Counted from the stretch's first letter, positions 32,489 through 41,818 are shown. The stretch is 64,000 bases of DNA from Streptosporangium roseum DSM 43021 (GCF_000024865.1 NC_013595.1:5580001-5644000); one strand, 5' to 3'. Made by a program: numbers and translations. The notes: generated from the letters alone by a model not told the origin.

Positions 32489-33283
32489 TCAGCCGGCCAC
32501 GCCGGCAAGGAAATCGAGGACCACCCGGCCGGCGACCTCGCGGAACTCCTCGAAGTAGGCGTGTCGTGCACCCGGGATGAGGTTCAGTCGCGCTCCAGGA
32601 ATGCGGCCGGCCAGCAGCGGCGCGTTGGCGGCTGGGTTGAAGACGTCGTCGGCGCCGTGAATCACGAGGGTGGACGCGACGATACCGGGAAGGACATCCC
32701 AGCTGTCATGATTCGCGCTGGCGGCGAAATGGCGGCGACGGGCGTGGGCGGGCATATTGGGATCGCCGATCGTGCCATACGGGCCCGGGTGGGTGGCGAG
32801 CCACTCCGGGGTGTACATCAGCTCGAGCAGCGCCCGCTCGGCGGCGGCCCGGTCACGCAGGGCCAGCGAGCGGCGCACCTGCTGACTTCGCTCCACCCCG
32901 TGGACGCCTCCGGGAGACGTACACCCCAACACGAGCGCCGCCAGCCGCTCCGAATGGTCGGCGGCCAGCCACTGAGCGACCCGGCCCCCCATGGAAGTGC
33001 CATAGACATGCGCGCGCTCCACACCGAGCTCATCGAGTACGGCCAGCGCATCGAGGGCGAACCCACGCGTCGTGTAAGGCTCGTCGGGCTTGTCACTGTC
33101 CCCGGTACCGCGGTAGTCGAAGGTTATGGTCCGGTAGGCATCCTCGAAGTCCGGCCGCACGTTGTCCCACCAGTGGTGGTTGTTGGACTGGCCGGGGAGC
33201 AGCATGAGCGGGTATCCGTCGCCGCTTACCTGGTAGGACAGCTTCGCGCCGTCCTTTGTCGTCGCAAAGGGCACGTCTCCCAT
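32489..33283 (-). CDS. Alpha/beta hydrolase
   Basis: The 264-aa protein has the nucleophile elbow GTSMGG, acid HGADDVF and base GARHAYFEE, with LLPGQSNNHHWW near the oxyanion hole, so the Ser-Asp-His triad is complete. Likely an esterase, lactonase or 3-oxoadipate enol-lactonase-like enzyme. The ATG at 33283 is the most sensible start but lacks a clear ribosome-binding site; upstream in-frame codons look non-coding. A 123-bp fragment of this gene recurs at 29408-29530. Confidence 0.85.
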   Translation of the reverse strand: MGDVPFATTKDGAKLSYQVSGDGYPLMLLPGQSNNHHWWDNVRPDFEDAYRTITFDYRGTGDSDKPDEPYTTRGFALDALAVLDELGVERAHVYGTSMGGRVAQWLAADHSERLAALVLGCTSPGGVHGVERSQQVRRSLALRDRAAAERALLELMYTPEWLATHPGPYGTIGDPNMPAHARRRHFAASANHDSWDVLPGIVASTLVIHGADDVFNPAANAPLLAGRIPGARLNLIPGARHAYFEEFREVAGRVVLDFLAGVAG

Positions 33284-33499
33284 TGTCGTACGGCAGGACT
33301 GGAGCCATCGCATCCGCTCCCGGTGGCCGAGCACGCCCGCGGCGCGGGCGTCGGTACGGCGCTGCCGGCCGGCGGTCGAATCGCCGGAGGCCGCCACGGA
33401 CGCCCGCCGCGTCATCGCCCGTTCCGGCTCCTTTCAGATGATCGTTTCCCAGCTGCCCTCTCAGCGCCGGGAAGGGAGAATGCCGGCCCATGATGAGCC

Positions 33500-33838
33500 A
33501 GAGACCATCTGATCCGTCAAGGTCCTGAACCGCGCTGTCGAAGCCCGCACGGGTGCGGACGACACAGCCCGCCGCCTGGAGCCGATCGAGCAGCCTGACC
33601 ATGATCGTACGGTTGGCGCCGAGCCGGTGGGTGAGGTCCTGCCGCAAGGGGGCGCCCTCGTCGGCGAGGATGTCGAGCACCGCGAACTGGCGCGACCGTG
33701 ACCCGTCCTGCACGGCATGGGCGGTGACGGCGGTGACGGCGGCGAACACACGCGGTGCGGCAGGTGGCCGGTGGTCGCATGCAGCGGGCCGGACTCATCG
33801 TCGACGACGCACCTTGCCTGTGCGGGCACGAGCCTCAC
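33500..33838 (-). pseudogene. MarR-family regulator, frameshifted and truncated
   Basis: The minus strand encodes an N-terminal piece (RLVPAQARCVVDDESGPLH) and, after a frameshift near 33750, a MarR winged helix (RQFAVLDILADEGAPLRQDL, GANRTIMVRLLDRLQAAGCV). The wing and C-terminal dimerisation helices are missing; similarity ends near 33540. It lies upstream of and on the same strand as the alpha/beta hydrolase. Confidence 0.6.
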
Positions 33839-33969
33839 CCCCGGGCGTGATGCTAGCAGTCTGATGATTGTTCCGATGATGGATGTATAAGAATTAGTTG
33901 GAATGTTGACAGTTGAGAGTGTGCAGATCTAGAGTCCCGACACGTAACTCATCGAAGGACATAACGATC

Positions 33970-34857
33970 ATGCGTACTGTCGCCGTCATCGACTCCTACC
34001 TCGCCTACACAGAGACCGGGGAGGGAGAATCGCCACTGGTGTTCCTGCACGGCAGCCCCACCTCGTCCTACATCTGGCGCAACGTCATCCCGCACGTCGC
34101 CGATCACGCCAGAATCCTGGCCCCGGACCTGATCGGGATGGGCGCCTCCGGAAAGCCCGACATCGGCTACCGCTTCGCCGACCACGCCCGCTACCTGGAT
34201 GCGTGGTTCGAGGCCATGGGGCTGGAGGAGGCCGTCCTGGTCGGTCACGACTGGGGCGGCGCACTGGCCATGGACCGCGCCGCCCGCCACCCCGGCCTGG
34301 TGCGCGGCGTCGCCCTCCTGGAGACGTTCCTGCGACCGCAGCTGTGGGCGGAACTACCGCAGGACGTGATCGACCATTCCCAAGCGCTGCGCACCCCCGG
34401 GCTCGGCGAGCGGCTGCTGCTGGAGGAGAACGCCGCCATCGAGTACGCCCTGCCCCACCCCTTCGCCATCAAGACAGGCCTCAGCCCGGAGGACCACGAC
34501 GTCTACCGGGCGCCCTACCCCGACCCGGCCTCGCGCCGTCCTCTCCTGCAGTGGCCACGCGAGGTTCCCTACGACCGCGAACCGGCCGATGTGGCCGAAC
34601 GCATGGACGCCTACGGCACCTGGCTCGCCACCAGCCCGGAGGTACCCAAACTGCTCCTCACGGTTGAGGACGGCGTCGGCATCGCCTCCCCGCAGATCGT
34701 GGACTGGGCCCGCCAGAACATCGCCGCTCTCGAAATCGAAGGCATCGGACCCGCCGGCCATCAGGCCCCCGAGGACCGGCCGCACGCCATCGGCCAGGCC
34801 ATCGCCGGCTGGCTGAACCGGCACCGCCTCCTCTCGCCGGCTCGGGCGAGCGCTTGA
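33970..34857 (+). CDS. Haloalkane-dehalogenase-like alpha/beta hydrolase
   Basis: The 295-aa protein resembles haloalkane dehalogenases: HGSPTSSYIWRN (residues 27-38), nucleophile Asp94 in VGHDWGG with the following Trp that helps bind halide, and base His in GPAGHQAPED. The Asn of HGN, the second halide-stabilising residue in HLD-II enzymes such as DhaA, is Ser29 here, so dehalogenase activity is uncertain and another activity of the Asp-nucleophile family is possible. ATG at 33970 has AAGGAC upstream. Confidence 0.82.
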   Translation: MRTVAVIDSYLAYTETGEGESPLVFLHGSPTSSYIWRNVIPHVADHARILAPDLIGMGASGKPDIGYRFADHARYLDAWFEAMGLEEAVLVGHDWGGALAMDRAARHPGLVRGVALLETFLRPQLWAELPQDVIDHSQALRTPGLGERLLLEENAAIEYALPHPFAIKTGLSPEDHDVYRAPYPDPASRRPLLQWPREVPYDREPADVAERMDAYGTWLATSPEVPKLLLTVEDGVGIASPQIVDWARQNIAALEIEGIGPAGHQAPEDRPHAIGQAIAGWLNRHRLLSPARASA

Positions 34858-35117
34858 TCCACGATCCGGTTGGCGGTCAGTGCCGCCTGATCGGTCAACC
34901 CGCTCGGCGTCGCGCTGCGCACTCCCCGCAGCGTGGGCACCGGGGTCTGGAGCGCAGGCCGGCCCGGCCGGTTCTCCTATGAGCTCACCGAGATTCTCAC
35001 TCCGGCCGCCGGCCGATCGGGCCGCGCGCAGATCCATGTCGAGGCTCACCTCGCAGCCCGTCGTCACCCGTCGTCCGAACATCTGGGCGCCGAATGAATC
35101 CCCCTGGAGTCAAGACC

Positions 35118-36224
35118 ATGATCAATCCGTTCCGCATCGACATCCCCCAGGCCGACCTCGACGACCTGACCGACCGGCTCTCCCGCACCCGCTGGCCCAA
35201 CGAGGTCGCCGACGCCGGATGGGACTACGGCTTCCCGCTCGCGCGGCTCAAGGAACTGGCCGAATACTGGCGCACCGGCTACGACTGGCGCGAGCACGAG
35301 GCCAAGCTCAACGAGCTCCCGCACTTCACCACCGAGATCGACGGCCAGAACATCCACTTCGTCCACGTCCGGTCTTCGAACCCGGACGCGCTCGCGCTGA
35401 TCCTCACCCACGGCTGGCCCGGTTCGTTCCTGGAGTTCCTCGATGTGATCGAGCCGCTGTCGCGCGACTTCCACCTGGTGATTCCGTCCATCCCGGGTTT
35501 CGGCTTCTCCGGGCCGACCCACGAGCGCGGCTGGGACATCGTCCGGGTCGCGCGGGCCTGGGCTGAGCTGATGCGCCGTCTCGGGTACGAGCGCTATGGC
35601 GCGCAGGGTGGCGACTTCGGCTCGGGCATCTCGATGGCGCTCGGCGCGGTGGCACCCGAGCAGGTCGTCGGGGTGCACGTCAACTACCTGCCGACCCGGC
35701 CGGTCCCGGACGCCGACATCGAACTGTCCGAAACGGATGAAGCCCGGCTGGACAAGGTCAGGCAGCTGATGGCGAACCGTCCTCCGTACCAGGCTCTGCA
35801 GGCCAGCACCCCGCAGACCATCGGTTACGCGCTGACCGACTCGCCGGTCGGCCAGCTGGCCTGGATCGCCGAGCGCTTCGCACAGTGGACGGACCCTCGC
35901 TCGCCGATCAGTGACGAGCGGATGCTCACCGACATCTCGCTGTACTGGCTGACCGCCACCGCGGCTTCCTCGGCGCGGCTGTCCCGAGAGGCTCCGCGGC
36001 GGATCGAGCCGTGCCCGGTACCGGTCGGCGTGGCGGTGTTCGCGCACGACATCACGCAGTCGGTGCGACCGCTGGCCGAGCGGCTGTACGACATCAGGCA
36101 CTGGTCGGAGTTCGAGCGCGGCGGCCACTTCGCCGCGATGGAGGTGCCCGAGCTGCTCGCCGAGGACGTCCGGGACTTCTTCCGTACCCACATCAAGGAC
36201 GACGACCGGGTCACCACCCGCTAG
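35118..36224 (+). CDS. Epoxide hydrolase (EHN-domain type)
   Basis: The 368-aa protein has an N-terminal EHN domain (FRIDIPQADLDDLTDRLSRT, YDWREHEAKLNELPHF) and an alpha/beta-hydrolase core with oxyanion HGWPGS, nucleophile Asp in GGDFGS and base His in RGGHFAAME, the microsomal-type epoxide hydrolase layout. I chose the ATG at 35118, 8 nt after GGAG; an ATG at 35094 is the alternative. It follows the dehalogenase-like gene after 260 bp, in the same direction. Confidence 0.88.
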   Translation: MINPFRIDIPQADLDDLTDRLSRTRWPNEVADAGWDYGFPLARLKELAEYWRTGYDWREHEAKLNELPHFTTEIDGQNIHFVHVRSSNPDALALILTHGWPGSFLEFLDVIEPLSRDFHLVIPSIPGFGFSGPTHERGWDIVRVARAWAELMRRLGYERYGAQGGDFGSGISMALGAVAPEQVVGVHVNYLPTRPVPDADIELSETDEARLDKVRQLMANRPPYQALQASTPQTIGYALTDSPVGQLAWIAERFAQWTDPRSPISDERMLTDISLYWLTATAASSARLSREAPRRIEPCPVPVGVAVFAHDITQSVRPLAERLYDIRHWSEFERGGHFAAMEVPELLAEDVRDFFRTHIKDDDRVTTR

Positions 36225-36541
36225 AAGCCACTGCTGGCCGCGAACTCCCGCGCACCCCGGAGCTCCGCGGCCAACAGGCCGTTCGCCTGCACCGAGTCCA
36301 GCCGCACCGTCATGCCCTTGGCACCGGCAATCGCCGGGCTCGGCCCGGAGATCCGGGCGCTGTTTTCCGATGGCGCGCCCAAGCGATGCGGCGGGGATCG
36401 AGGTGGAGGCGCTGCCGGGCGCCGCCTGTCAAACGGGCCCGGGTACGGGTCCGGCCGAGATACGGCCAGAAGTGATCGAGCGCCTGCACCGGATCGGAGG
36501 GGGCGCCTGACGGCGACCGGCGGGGGCGCCCGCCCGTCGGC
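36225..36541. other. Gap with a short repeat; no gene seen
   Basis: About 317 bp between the epoxide hydrolase and the convergent FMN reductase. It has an 8-bp hairpin (36235-36242 with 36266-36273) that may terminate transcription and, at 36430-36466, a roughly 37-bp sequence that recurs imperfectly at 38131-38167. A minus-strand frame reading KGMTVRLDSVQANGLLAAEL may be an old gene end, unidentified. Confidence 0.5.
36430..36466 (+). repeat. Short dispersed repeat, copy 1
   Basis: The segment ending GATACGGCCAGAAGTG matches 38131-38167 (ending GGTACGGCCAGAAGCG) at about five of every six bases. The two copies flank the FMN reductase/AraC pair in direct orientation. Confidence 0.5.
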
Positions 36542-37093
36542 TCACCCCCTGAGTGGACGCAGGGCAGACCCCCAGGCGAGGACCTGGTCGAGGACGAGGT
36601 TCAGCCGGTCCTCGTGGGCGGTGGCGGGCTTGAAGCCGTCCGCGAAGTCGGTGTGGATCGACAGCCCGACCTGGTTCGACACGGTGGCCACGCTGAGCAG
36701 GCCCAGGACGTGCCGCAGGTGCGAGATCGCCCGGGGCGCGCCGTCCACGCCGTAGCCGACGAAACCGGCCGCCTTGTTGTTCCATTCCGCGTACAGGAAG
36801 TCGAGGGCGTTCTTGAGCGCGCCGGGGTACGAGCTGTTGTACTCGGGGGTCACGATCACGAACGCGTCCAGGGACGAGATCTTGGCCGACCAGCGCTTGG
36901 TGTGCTCGTGCCGGTAGTTGCCCATGGCGGGGTGCTCGGGCTCATCCAGGTTACCCAGGTCGTAGTCCTTCAGATCGACGAGCTCGTACTCGGCATCGCC
37001 TCGTTTGACCGCCAGATCGCGGGCCCAGTGCGCCACCGCCTCGCCGTTGCGGCCGGGACGGGTGCTGCCCAGGATGATGCCTACCTTCAGCAT
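36542..37093 (-). CDS. NADPH-dependent FMN reductase
   Basis: The 183-aa flavodoxin-like protein has the phosphate-binding loop GSTRPGRNGEAVA after the first strand, the YDLGNLDEPEHP loop and the TPEYNSSYPGALKNALDFLY motif of the NADPH-dependent FMN/azoreductase family (PF03358). It supplies reduced flavin or reduces quinones/azo compounds. It is divergent from the AraC gene. Confidence 0.93.
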   Translation of the reverse strand: MLKVGIILGSTRPGRNGEAVAHWARDLAVKRGDAEYELVDLKDYDLGNLDEPEHPAMGNYRHEHTKRWSAKISSLDAFVIVTPEYNSSYPGALKNALDFLYAEWNNKAAGFVGYGVDGAPRAISHLRHVLGLLSVATVSNQVGLSIHTDFADGFKPATAHEDRLNLVLDQVLAWGSALRPLRG

Positions 37094-37206
37094 GTCAATG
37101 CTCCCTCAATCGGTTACGGAAACCACCCTAGGGAGACCTGATGAGATATTGAATGCGCTACTGTCCAACATTTATACGCCAGCGTCTCATCTCATAGACT
37201 CGGCAC

Positions 37207-38130
37207 ATGGATGTGCTGAGCGACGTGGTGGCCTTCATGCGGTGCGGGCGCCCCACCTCCGCCCGCGTCTCCTGGCGGGCGCCCTGGGGCGTGTCGTTCC
37301 GCGCGGCGCCCGGGTCCGCCGGTTTCCAGGTGATGCTGCGCGGGTCCTGCTGGCTCATTCCCCCGGATGGCGAGCCCGTTCCGCTGAGCATGGGCGACCT
37401 GGTGTTCCTGCCGCACGGCACCACGTTCGCGCTGGCCGACGATCCCGCGAGGCCGCTGGTCGAGTCGGACTGCGACCCGCATTCCGAGCTGTTCGCCTCG
37501 GCCGATCTCGGTGGCACCGGGGCCGAGACGGTGATCCTGTCCTGCGGCTACCGGCTCAACCCCGACAGGACTCACCCGATCCTGGGCTCGCTGCCCGGCG
37601 TGATCCACCTGCCCGCGACGCTCGGCAGCCATCCGGAGCTGCGGGCCGCCGTCGGGCTGCTGGCCGCTGAGATCGACACCCCGCGCCCCGGCACGGACAC
37701 CGTCGTGTCGTCCCTGCTCGACATGTTGCAGCTGTACGTCCTGCGGGCCTACTTCGAGACCCAGGACGAGCCCTGCACGCTGTCCGGCTGGGCCGCCGCG
37801 CTGGCCGACCCCGCCATCGGCCGCGCGCTCGACGCCATCCACCGCGACCCGGCCCGCCGCTGGACGGTCGAGTCGCTCGGCGCCCACGCGGGCATGTCGC
37901 GCGCCGGTTTCGCCCGCCGCTTCACGGGGCTGGTCGGGCAACCGCCGCTGGCGTACCTGACCTGGTGGCGGCTGGCGAGCGGGGCGCGCATGCTGCGCGA
38001 GTCCGACGCGTCGGTGGCGGAGGTGGCCGAGCGAGTGGGGTACGGATCGGAGTTCGCCTTCGGCAACGCCTTCAAGCGGGAGTTCGGCGTGGCGCCCGGC
38101 CGGTACCGCCGCCGGGTCGCAGTGGCCTAG
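37207..38130 (+). CDS. AraC-family regulator with cupin_6 sensor
   Basis: The 307-aa regulator has a cupin_6-type N-terminal sensor (DVVAFMRCGRPTSARVSWRA, then GDLVFLPHGTTFALAD) and two C-terminal helix-turn-helices (WTVESLGAHAGMSRAGFARRF and SVAEVAERVGYGSEFAFGNAF). It probably regulates the divergent FMN reductase; this regulator-reductase pairing is common. Confidence 0.93.
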   Translation: MDVLSDVVAFMRCGRPTSARVSWRAPWGVSFRAAPGSAGFQVMLRGSCWLIPPDGEPVPLSMGDLVFLPHGTTFALADDPARPLVESDCDPHSELFASADLGGTGAETVILSCGYRLNPDRTHPILGSLPGVIHLPATLGSHPELRAAVGLLAAEIDTPRPGTDTVVSSLLDMLQLYVLRAYFETQDEPCTLSGWAAALADPAIGRALDAIHRDPARRWTVESLGAHAGMSRAGFARRFTGLVGQPPLAYLTWWRLASGARMLRESDASVAEVAERVGYGSEFAFGNAFKREFGVAPGRYRRRVAVA

Positions 38131-38167
38131 GCCCGGTTCGGGTCCAGCCGGGGTACGGCCAGAAGCG
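38131..38167 (+). repeat. Short dispersed repeat, copy 2
   Basis: Immediately after the AraC stop, a sequence containing GTCCAGCCGGGGTACGGCCA repeats the motif at 36430-36466. The 220 bp from here to the propeller gene contain no other recognisable feature. Confidence 0.5.
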
Positions 38168-38390
38168 GCCGCCAGATCAACCGTGACCCCGAGCCGCTGC
38201 TCGGCAGGCTGATCAACAACTGTCATCAAGTCATCATGAAACGCGCCAAGCACCAGCCACGAAAACCCACCTGGGCGTGTCGCCTCCCGGGCCTCAATGT
38301 CCTCCATGCGTAGAACAGAACCCCATTACCGTAAATGTGGAGGCCCCAGTGCTGGCACGTTGGATGAAACCCGCGACGGAAAGTCGCCGC

Positions 38391-39491
38391 ATGAGACTGC
38401 CCGACGAGCCGCATCGGCGCAGGCGGCGCTCCCGGGTCTGGGCAGCTGTGGCCGGGGTGGCCGCCGCGGCCGGGCTGGCGGCGCCGATGGCCGTATCGGC
38501 CTCGGTAACCGCCGCACAACCCCAGGAGTTCGCCTACGTGGCCAACTCCAACTCGAACAACGTGTCGGTGATCAATACCGCCACCAACACCGTCGTCACC
38601 ACCGTCGACGTCGGCGACGTTCCCTCCGGGGTGGCAATCACCCCAAACGGCGCCTTCGTCTACGTCACCAACATTGCATCGAACGACGTGTCGGTGATCA
38701 ATACCGCCACCAACACCGTCATCACCACCGTCGCCGTCGGCGCCATTCCCCTCAGCGTGGCGATCACCCCCAACGGCGCCTTCGCCTACGTCACCAACCT
38801 TGACTCGGACAATGTTTCGGTGATCAATACCGCCACCAACACCGTCATCGCCACCGTCCCCGTCGGCGACGGCCCCGACGGGGTGGCGATCACCCCCGAC
38901 GGCGCCCTCGCCTACGTCACCAACTCCAACGCGAACAACGTGTCAGTGATCAATACCACGACCAACACCGTCGTCGGCGACCCCATCGACGTCGGCGACG
39001 ATCCCCAACAGGTGGCGATCACCCCCAACGGCGCCTTCGCCTACGTCATCAACGGCAGCTCGGACAACGTGTCGGTGATCAACACCACGACCAACACCGT
39101 CATCGCCACCGTCGACGTCGGCGCAAATCCCCGCGGGGTGGCGATCACCCCCGACGGCGCCTTCGCCTACGTCGGCAACCGGGCCTTGAACAACGTGTCA
39201 GTGATCAATACCACGACCAACACCGTCGTCGGTGACCCCATCGAGGTCGGCGCCGAACCTCAAGGGGTGGCGATCACGTCCGACGGGAGCCGCGTCTACG
39301 TCGGCAACCGGAATTCGGACAACGTGTCGGTGATCGACACCGCGACCAACACCGTCATCACCACCGTCGCCGTCGGGGTCGCTCCCCTCGGGGTGGCTGT
39401 CGGGCGTGTCGAGATCACGCCCACACCCACACCCACGCCCACGCCTCGCCGCCCAGGCGCGCGGAACAACAACAACAACAACAACGGCTGA
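38391..39491 (+). CDS. Secreted seven-bladed YVTN beta-propeller protein
   Basis: The 366-aa protein has an Arg-rich n-region and hydrophobic segment (RVWAAVAGVAAAAGLAAPMA) that looks like an export signal, then seven near-identical 42-43 residue blades (pattern AYVTN..SDNVSVINTATNTV ... VAITPDGA), a Pro-Thr linker and a tail of seven Asn residues. Seven blades make a closed propeller. YVTN propellers mediate protein-protein or surface interactions; no enzyme motif is present. The blades were made by recent duplication, since they are also alike at DNA level. ATG at 38391 is favoured; ATG 38364 is possible. Confidence 0.82.
   Translation: MRLPDEPHRRRRRSRVWAAVAGVAAAAGLAAPMAVSASVTAAQPQEFAYVANSNSNNVSVINTATNTVVTTVDVGDVPSGVAITPNGAFVYVTNIASNDVSVINTATNTVITTVAVGAIPLSVAITPNGAFAYVTNLDSDNVSVINTATNTVIATVPVGDGPDGVAITPDGALAYVTNSNANNVSVINTTTNTVVGDPIDVGDDPQQVAITPNGAFAYVINGSSDNVSVINTTTNTVIATVDVGANPRGVAITPDGAFAYVGNRALNNVSVINTTTNTVVGDPIEVGAEPQGVAITSDGSRVYVGNRNSDNVSVIDTATNTVITTVAVGVAPLGVAVGRVEITPTPTPTPTPRRPGARNNNNNNNG
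38529..39416 (+). repeat. Seven tandem 126-129 bp DNA repeats in the propeller gene
   Basis: Repeat units start at 38529, 38655, 38781, 38907, 39036, 39162 and 39291. Blocks such as GTGTCGGTGATCAATACC and ACCAACACCGTC recur almost unchanged in every unit. Such identity at silent positions implies recent expansion or gene conversion. The gene ends with a run of seven AAC codons (39465-39485). Confidence 0.85.
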
Positions 39492-39720
39492 ACATCCACC
39501 AGTCTGGCGCGACCTTGTAAGAGTCGGGTCGCCCGGGACATCTCCGGGATCGAGGAACACCGGGGCAGCCATTGGCGGTACGGGCTGTTCGAGCAGGTCA
39601 GTGCGGTGCACGACCTGCGCTCAAGCCACGTCGGCCCAGGTCGGCCCTCGCCTCGATCCCGGCGTCCAGACGCCCGAAACCGTAGGTCCCCGACGCCGGT
39701 GAGCCCTGCGAGTGAGCGGT

Positions 39721-40677
39721 TCAGACGATCTGGATGACATGCTTGCCGCGGACGCCGCCGGCTTCGAGGGCACGATGGGCGTCAGCGATGCCGTCGAGGG
39801 GGTGGACGGTGTCCACGACGGGGACGATGTCGCCACTTTCGGCGTACCGGGTGAGTTCCGTGAGCAGCTCGGTGTCGGGGTTGCCACTGAAAACGCGGAT
39901 GCGTCCGGAGCCGTGGACGGTCGAGGCGAGGATCGCACCGAGGCCGGCGAGGGGCCTGCTGATGTCGACGGTGACGGCGACCATGCGGCCGCCGGGTGCC
40001 AGCAGGCCGCGAAAGCGGGACTGCTGAGTGCCGGCGGTGTCGACGATGACGTCGAAAGTACCCAGCTGGGAGAGGGGAGTTGTCCGGTAGTCCAGCACCT
40101 CGTCGGCGCCCAGGCCGCGGACGTAGTCGAGGTTCTTCGCGCCCGCCAGCGCGACGACGTGTGCGCCGAAGAGCTTGCCGATCTGTACAGCGACGCTGCC
40201 CACGCCTCCGCTGGCGCCGCGTACCAGCAGCCGCTCACCGGGCTTGAGGGCGGCCTTCTCGCGCAAGGCGGTCACCGCTGTCGTCCCGCCCGCCAACAGG
40301 GAGACGGCCTGGACGAGGGTGAGGTTCTCGGGGGCGGGAGCGATCTGCCGGGGAGATACGGCGACATACTCGGCCATGCTGCCGGACTTGCGCCCCAGCA
40401 ACCCCCACACCCGGTCCCCCTTGCTGACGCCGGTGACCGACGAGCCGACCTCGGCCACTTCCCCGGCGAAGTCGATGCCGCCGACCTTGGGGAAAGTACA
40501 GCCCGTCACCAGGCGCAGTTTTCCGGCCCGTCCGGCCAGCTCGCCACCGTTGACGCTCACGGCGTGGACCTTGACCAGGACGTCGCCGGGTGTGACGGCC
40601 GGTATGGGCATGCTGCCCACGTGCATCACGTCCGGGGGGCCGAAGCGGTCGAAGAGGGCGGCGCGCATCTCACTCAT
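39721..40677 (-). CDS. Zinc-independent MDR oxidoreductase (quinone reductase type)
   Basis: The 318-aa medium-chain reductase has the N-terminal GroES-like fold (RAALFDRFGPPDVMHVG, GIDFAGEVAEVG) and the nucleotide site GASGGVGSVAVQIGK; zinc-ligand Cys residues are absent, as in quinone oxidoreductases. AGGAAA precedes the ATG at 40677. The divergent TetR gene probably controls it. Confidence 0.92.
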   Translation of the reverse strand: MSEMRAALFDRFGPPDVMHVGSMPIPAVTPGDVLVKVHAVSVNGGELAGRAGKLRLVTGCTFPKVGGIDFAGEVAEVGSSVTGVSKGDRVWGLLGRKSGSMAEYVAVSPRQIAPAPENLTLVQAVSLLAGGTTAVTALREKAALKPGERLLVRGASGGVGSVAVQIGKLFGAHVVALAGAKNLDYVRGLGADEVLDYRTTPLSQLGTFDVIVDTAGTQQSRFRGLLAPGGRMVAVTVDISRPLAGLGAILASTVHGSGRIRVFSGNPDTELLTELTRYAESGDIVPVVDTVHPLDGIADAHRALEAGGVRGKHVIQIV

Positions 40678-40743
40678 GATCTTTCCTGTGCGTGGCTCGG
40701 GGCGGGCGTATCGGACTTTCCTCCGCCGGTACACTCACGCTAA

Positions 40744-40756
40744 CCCGATAAACGGG
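40744..40756. promoter_or_regulatory. Candidate TetR operator
   Basis: CCCG and CGGG are inverted around ATAAA in the 111-bp gap between the MDR and TetR genes. Short arms make this tentative. Confidence 0.35.
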
Positions 40757-40788
40757 CGACACCTTCCACTTACAGAGAAGTGAGAGAC

Positions 40789-41478
40789 ATGCCCGCCCAG
40801 CCCTCTCACAAGCCCCTCCCCCCTGCCGACGGCCGGCCTGAAGACACGGACACGACGGACCTGCGCGCCGACGCCCGGCGCAACCGCGCGCGCATCCTCC
40901 GAGCCGCCCGCGAGGCATTCGCCAGCCAGGGAATCGACGTGCCCCTGACTACAGTGGCCCGCCGCGCAGGCGTCGGCGCCGCCACCCTCTACCGGCACTT
41001 CCCCACCCGCGCCACTCTCGTGACCGCCGCCTTCGCCGAACAACTGGCCGTCTGCGTGACGGCCCTCGATGACGCTCTGTGCGACCCCGACCCCCTGCGC
41101 GGCCTGCACACCCTCCTGGAGAAGGTGTGCACCATGCAGGCCACCGACCGCGGCTTCGCAGCGGCGTTCATGAACCACTTCCCCGACGCCCTCGACTACG
41201 ACCAGGAAAGCGCCCGCGCCGAAGACGGTCTGGCACAACTGATCCGACACGCCAAAAAGACCGGCCAGCTGCGCGACGATGTCCATCCCACCGACATCAC
41301 CCTCCTGCTGTTGGCCAACGGTGGCCTGGCCGGACAACCGCGAGACATCGCCCTGGCCGCCTCCCGCCGCCTGCTCGCCCACTTCCTCCGGTCTTCCCAG
41401 ACCCGGCACTCAGGCCCCTTGCCGCCTCCCGCCCCCTTGAGACTGGACCGCATCCACCAGGCTGCGAACCGCCGCTGA
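40789..41478 (+). CDS. TetR-family regulator
   Basis: The 229-aa regulator has the TetR helix-turn-helix (NRARILRAAREAFASQGIDV, TVARRAGVGAATLYRHFPTR) and a helical ligand domain with a Pro-rich tail. The ATG at 40789 follows GAGAG; a GTG three codons earlier is possible. The 340 bp after it carry no gene up to the iron box. Confidence 0.9.
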   Translation: MPAQPSHKPLPPADGRPEDTDTTDLRADARRNRARILRAAREAFASQGIDVPLTTVARRAGVGAATLYRHFPTRATLVTAAFAEQLAVCVTALDDALCDPDPLRGLHTLLEKVCTMQATDRGFAAAFMNHFPDALDYDQESARAEDGLAQLIRHAKKTGQLRDDVHPTDITLLLLANGGLAGQPRDIALAASRRLLAHFLRSSQTRHSGPLPPPAPLRLDRIHQAANRR

Positions 41479-41773
41479 GGCGACCGAGTCCGTGACGGGG
41501 CGCCACTTCCCGTACCGCGACTGCTCACATCCGGATCCGCAGCCAGACCCCATGATCAATCTCAGCGCCAACGGCTGTACCGGTGTTCCCCGCGTAGATG
41601 ACCTCTCGCCCCCTGTCCACCTGCGGAAACATCACGGCCGGCGGTTGGTGGGGCCAACCTCGCCGACAGGCCTCGCCGGCGGGTGAGAGGCCCGCAACAG
41701 CAGGAGCTGCGCACGATGCGGGTTCGAGTGCCGCTCGGGTGACGTGGCACCCCCAGGTAAAAGATCAACATAG

Positions 41774-41792
41774 TTAGGCTAGGCTCACCTAA
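41774..41792 (+). promoter_or_regulatory. Iron box upstream of the siderophore-interacting gene
   Basis: TTAGGCTAGGCTCACCTAA matches the 19-bp DtxR/IdeR consensus (TTAGGTTAGGCTAACCTAA) with three differences. It lies 26 bp before the ATG at 41819, so iron-loaded regulator would repress this gene. Confidence 0.88.
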
Positions 41793-41818
41793 CTTTAAGA
41801 TCTCACCCTGGAGGAGTC

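Noticed and set aside
36235..36273. Strong terminator after the epoxide hydrolase
   Set aside because: Only an 8-bp stem with a 23-nt loop; kept as a remark, not a terminator call.
41680..41750. tRNA-like stretch containing GGGTTCGAGTGCC
   Set aside because: A T-loop-like motif is present but no acceptor, D or anticodon stem folds around it; one T-arm base pair is lost. I list no tRNA.
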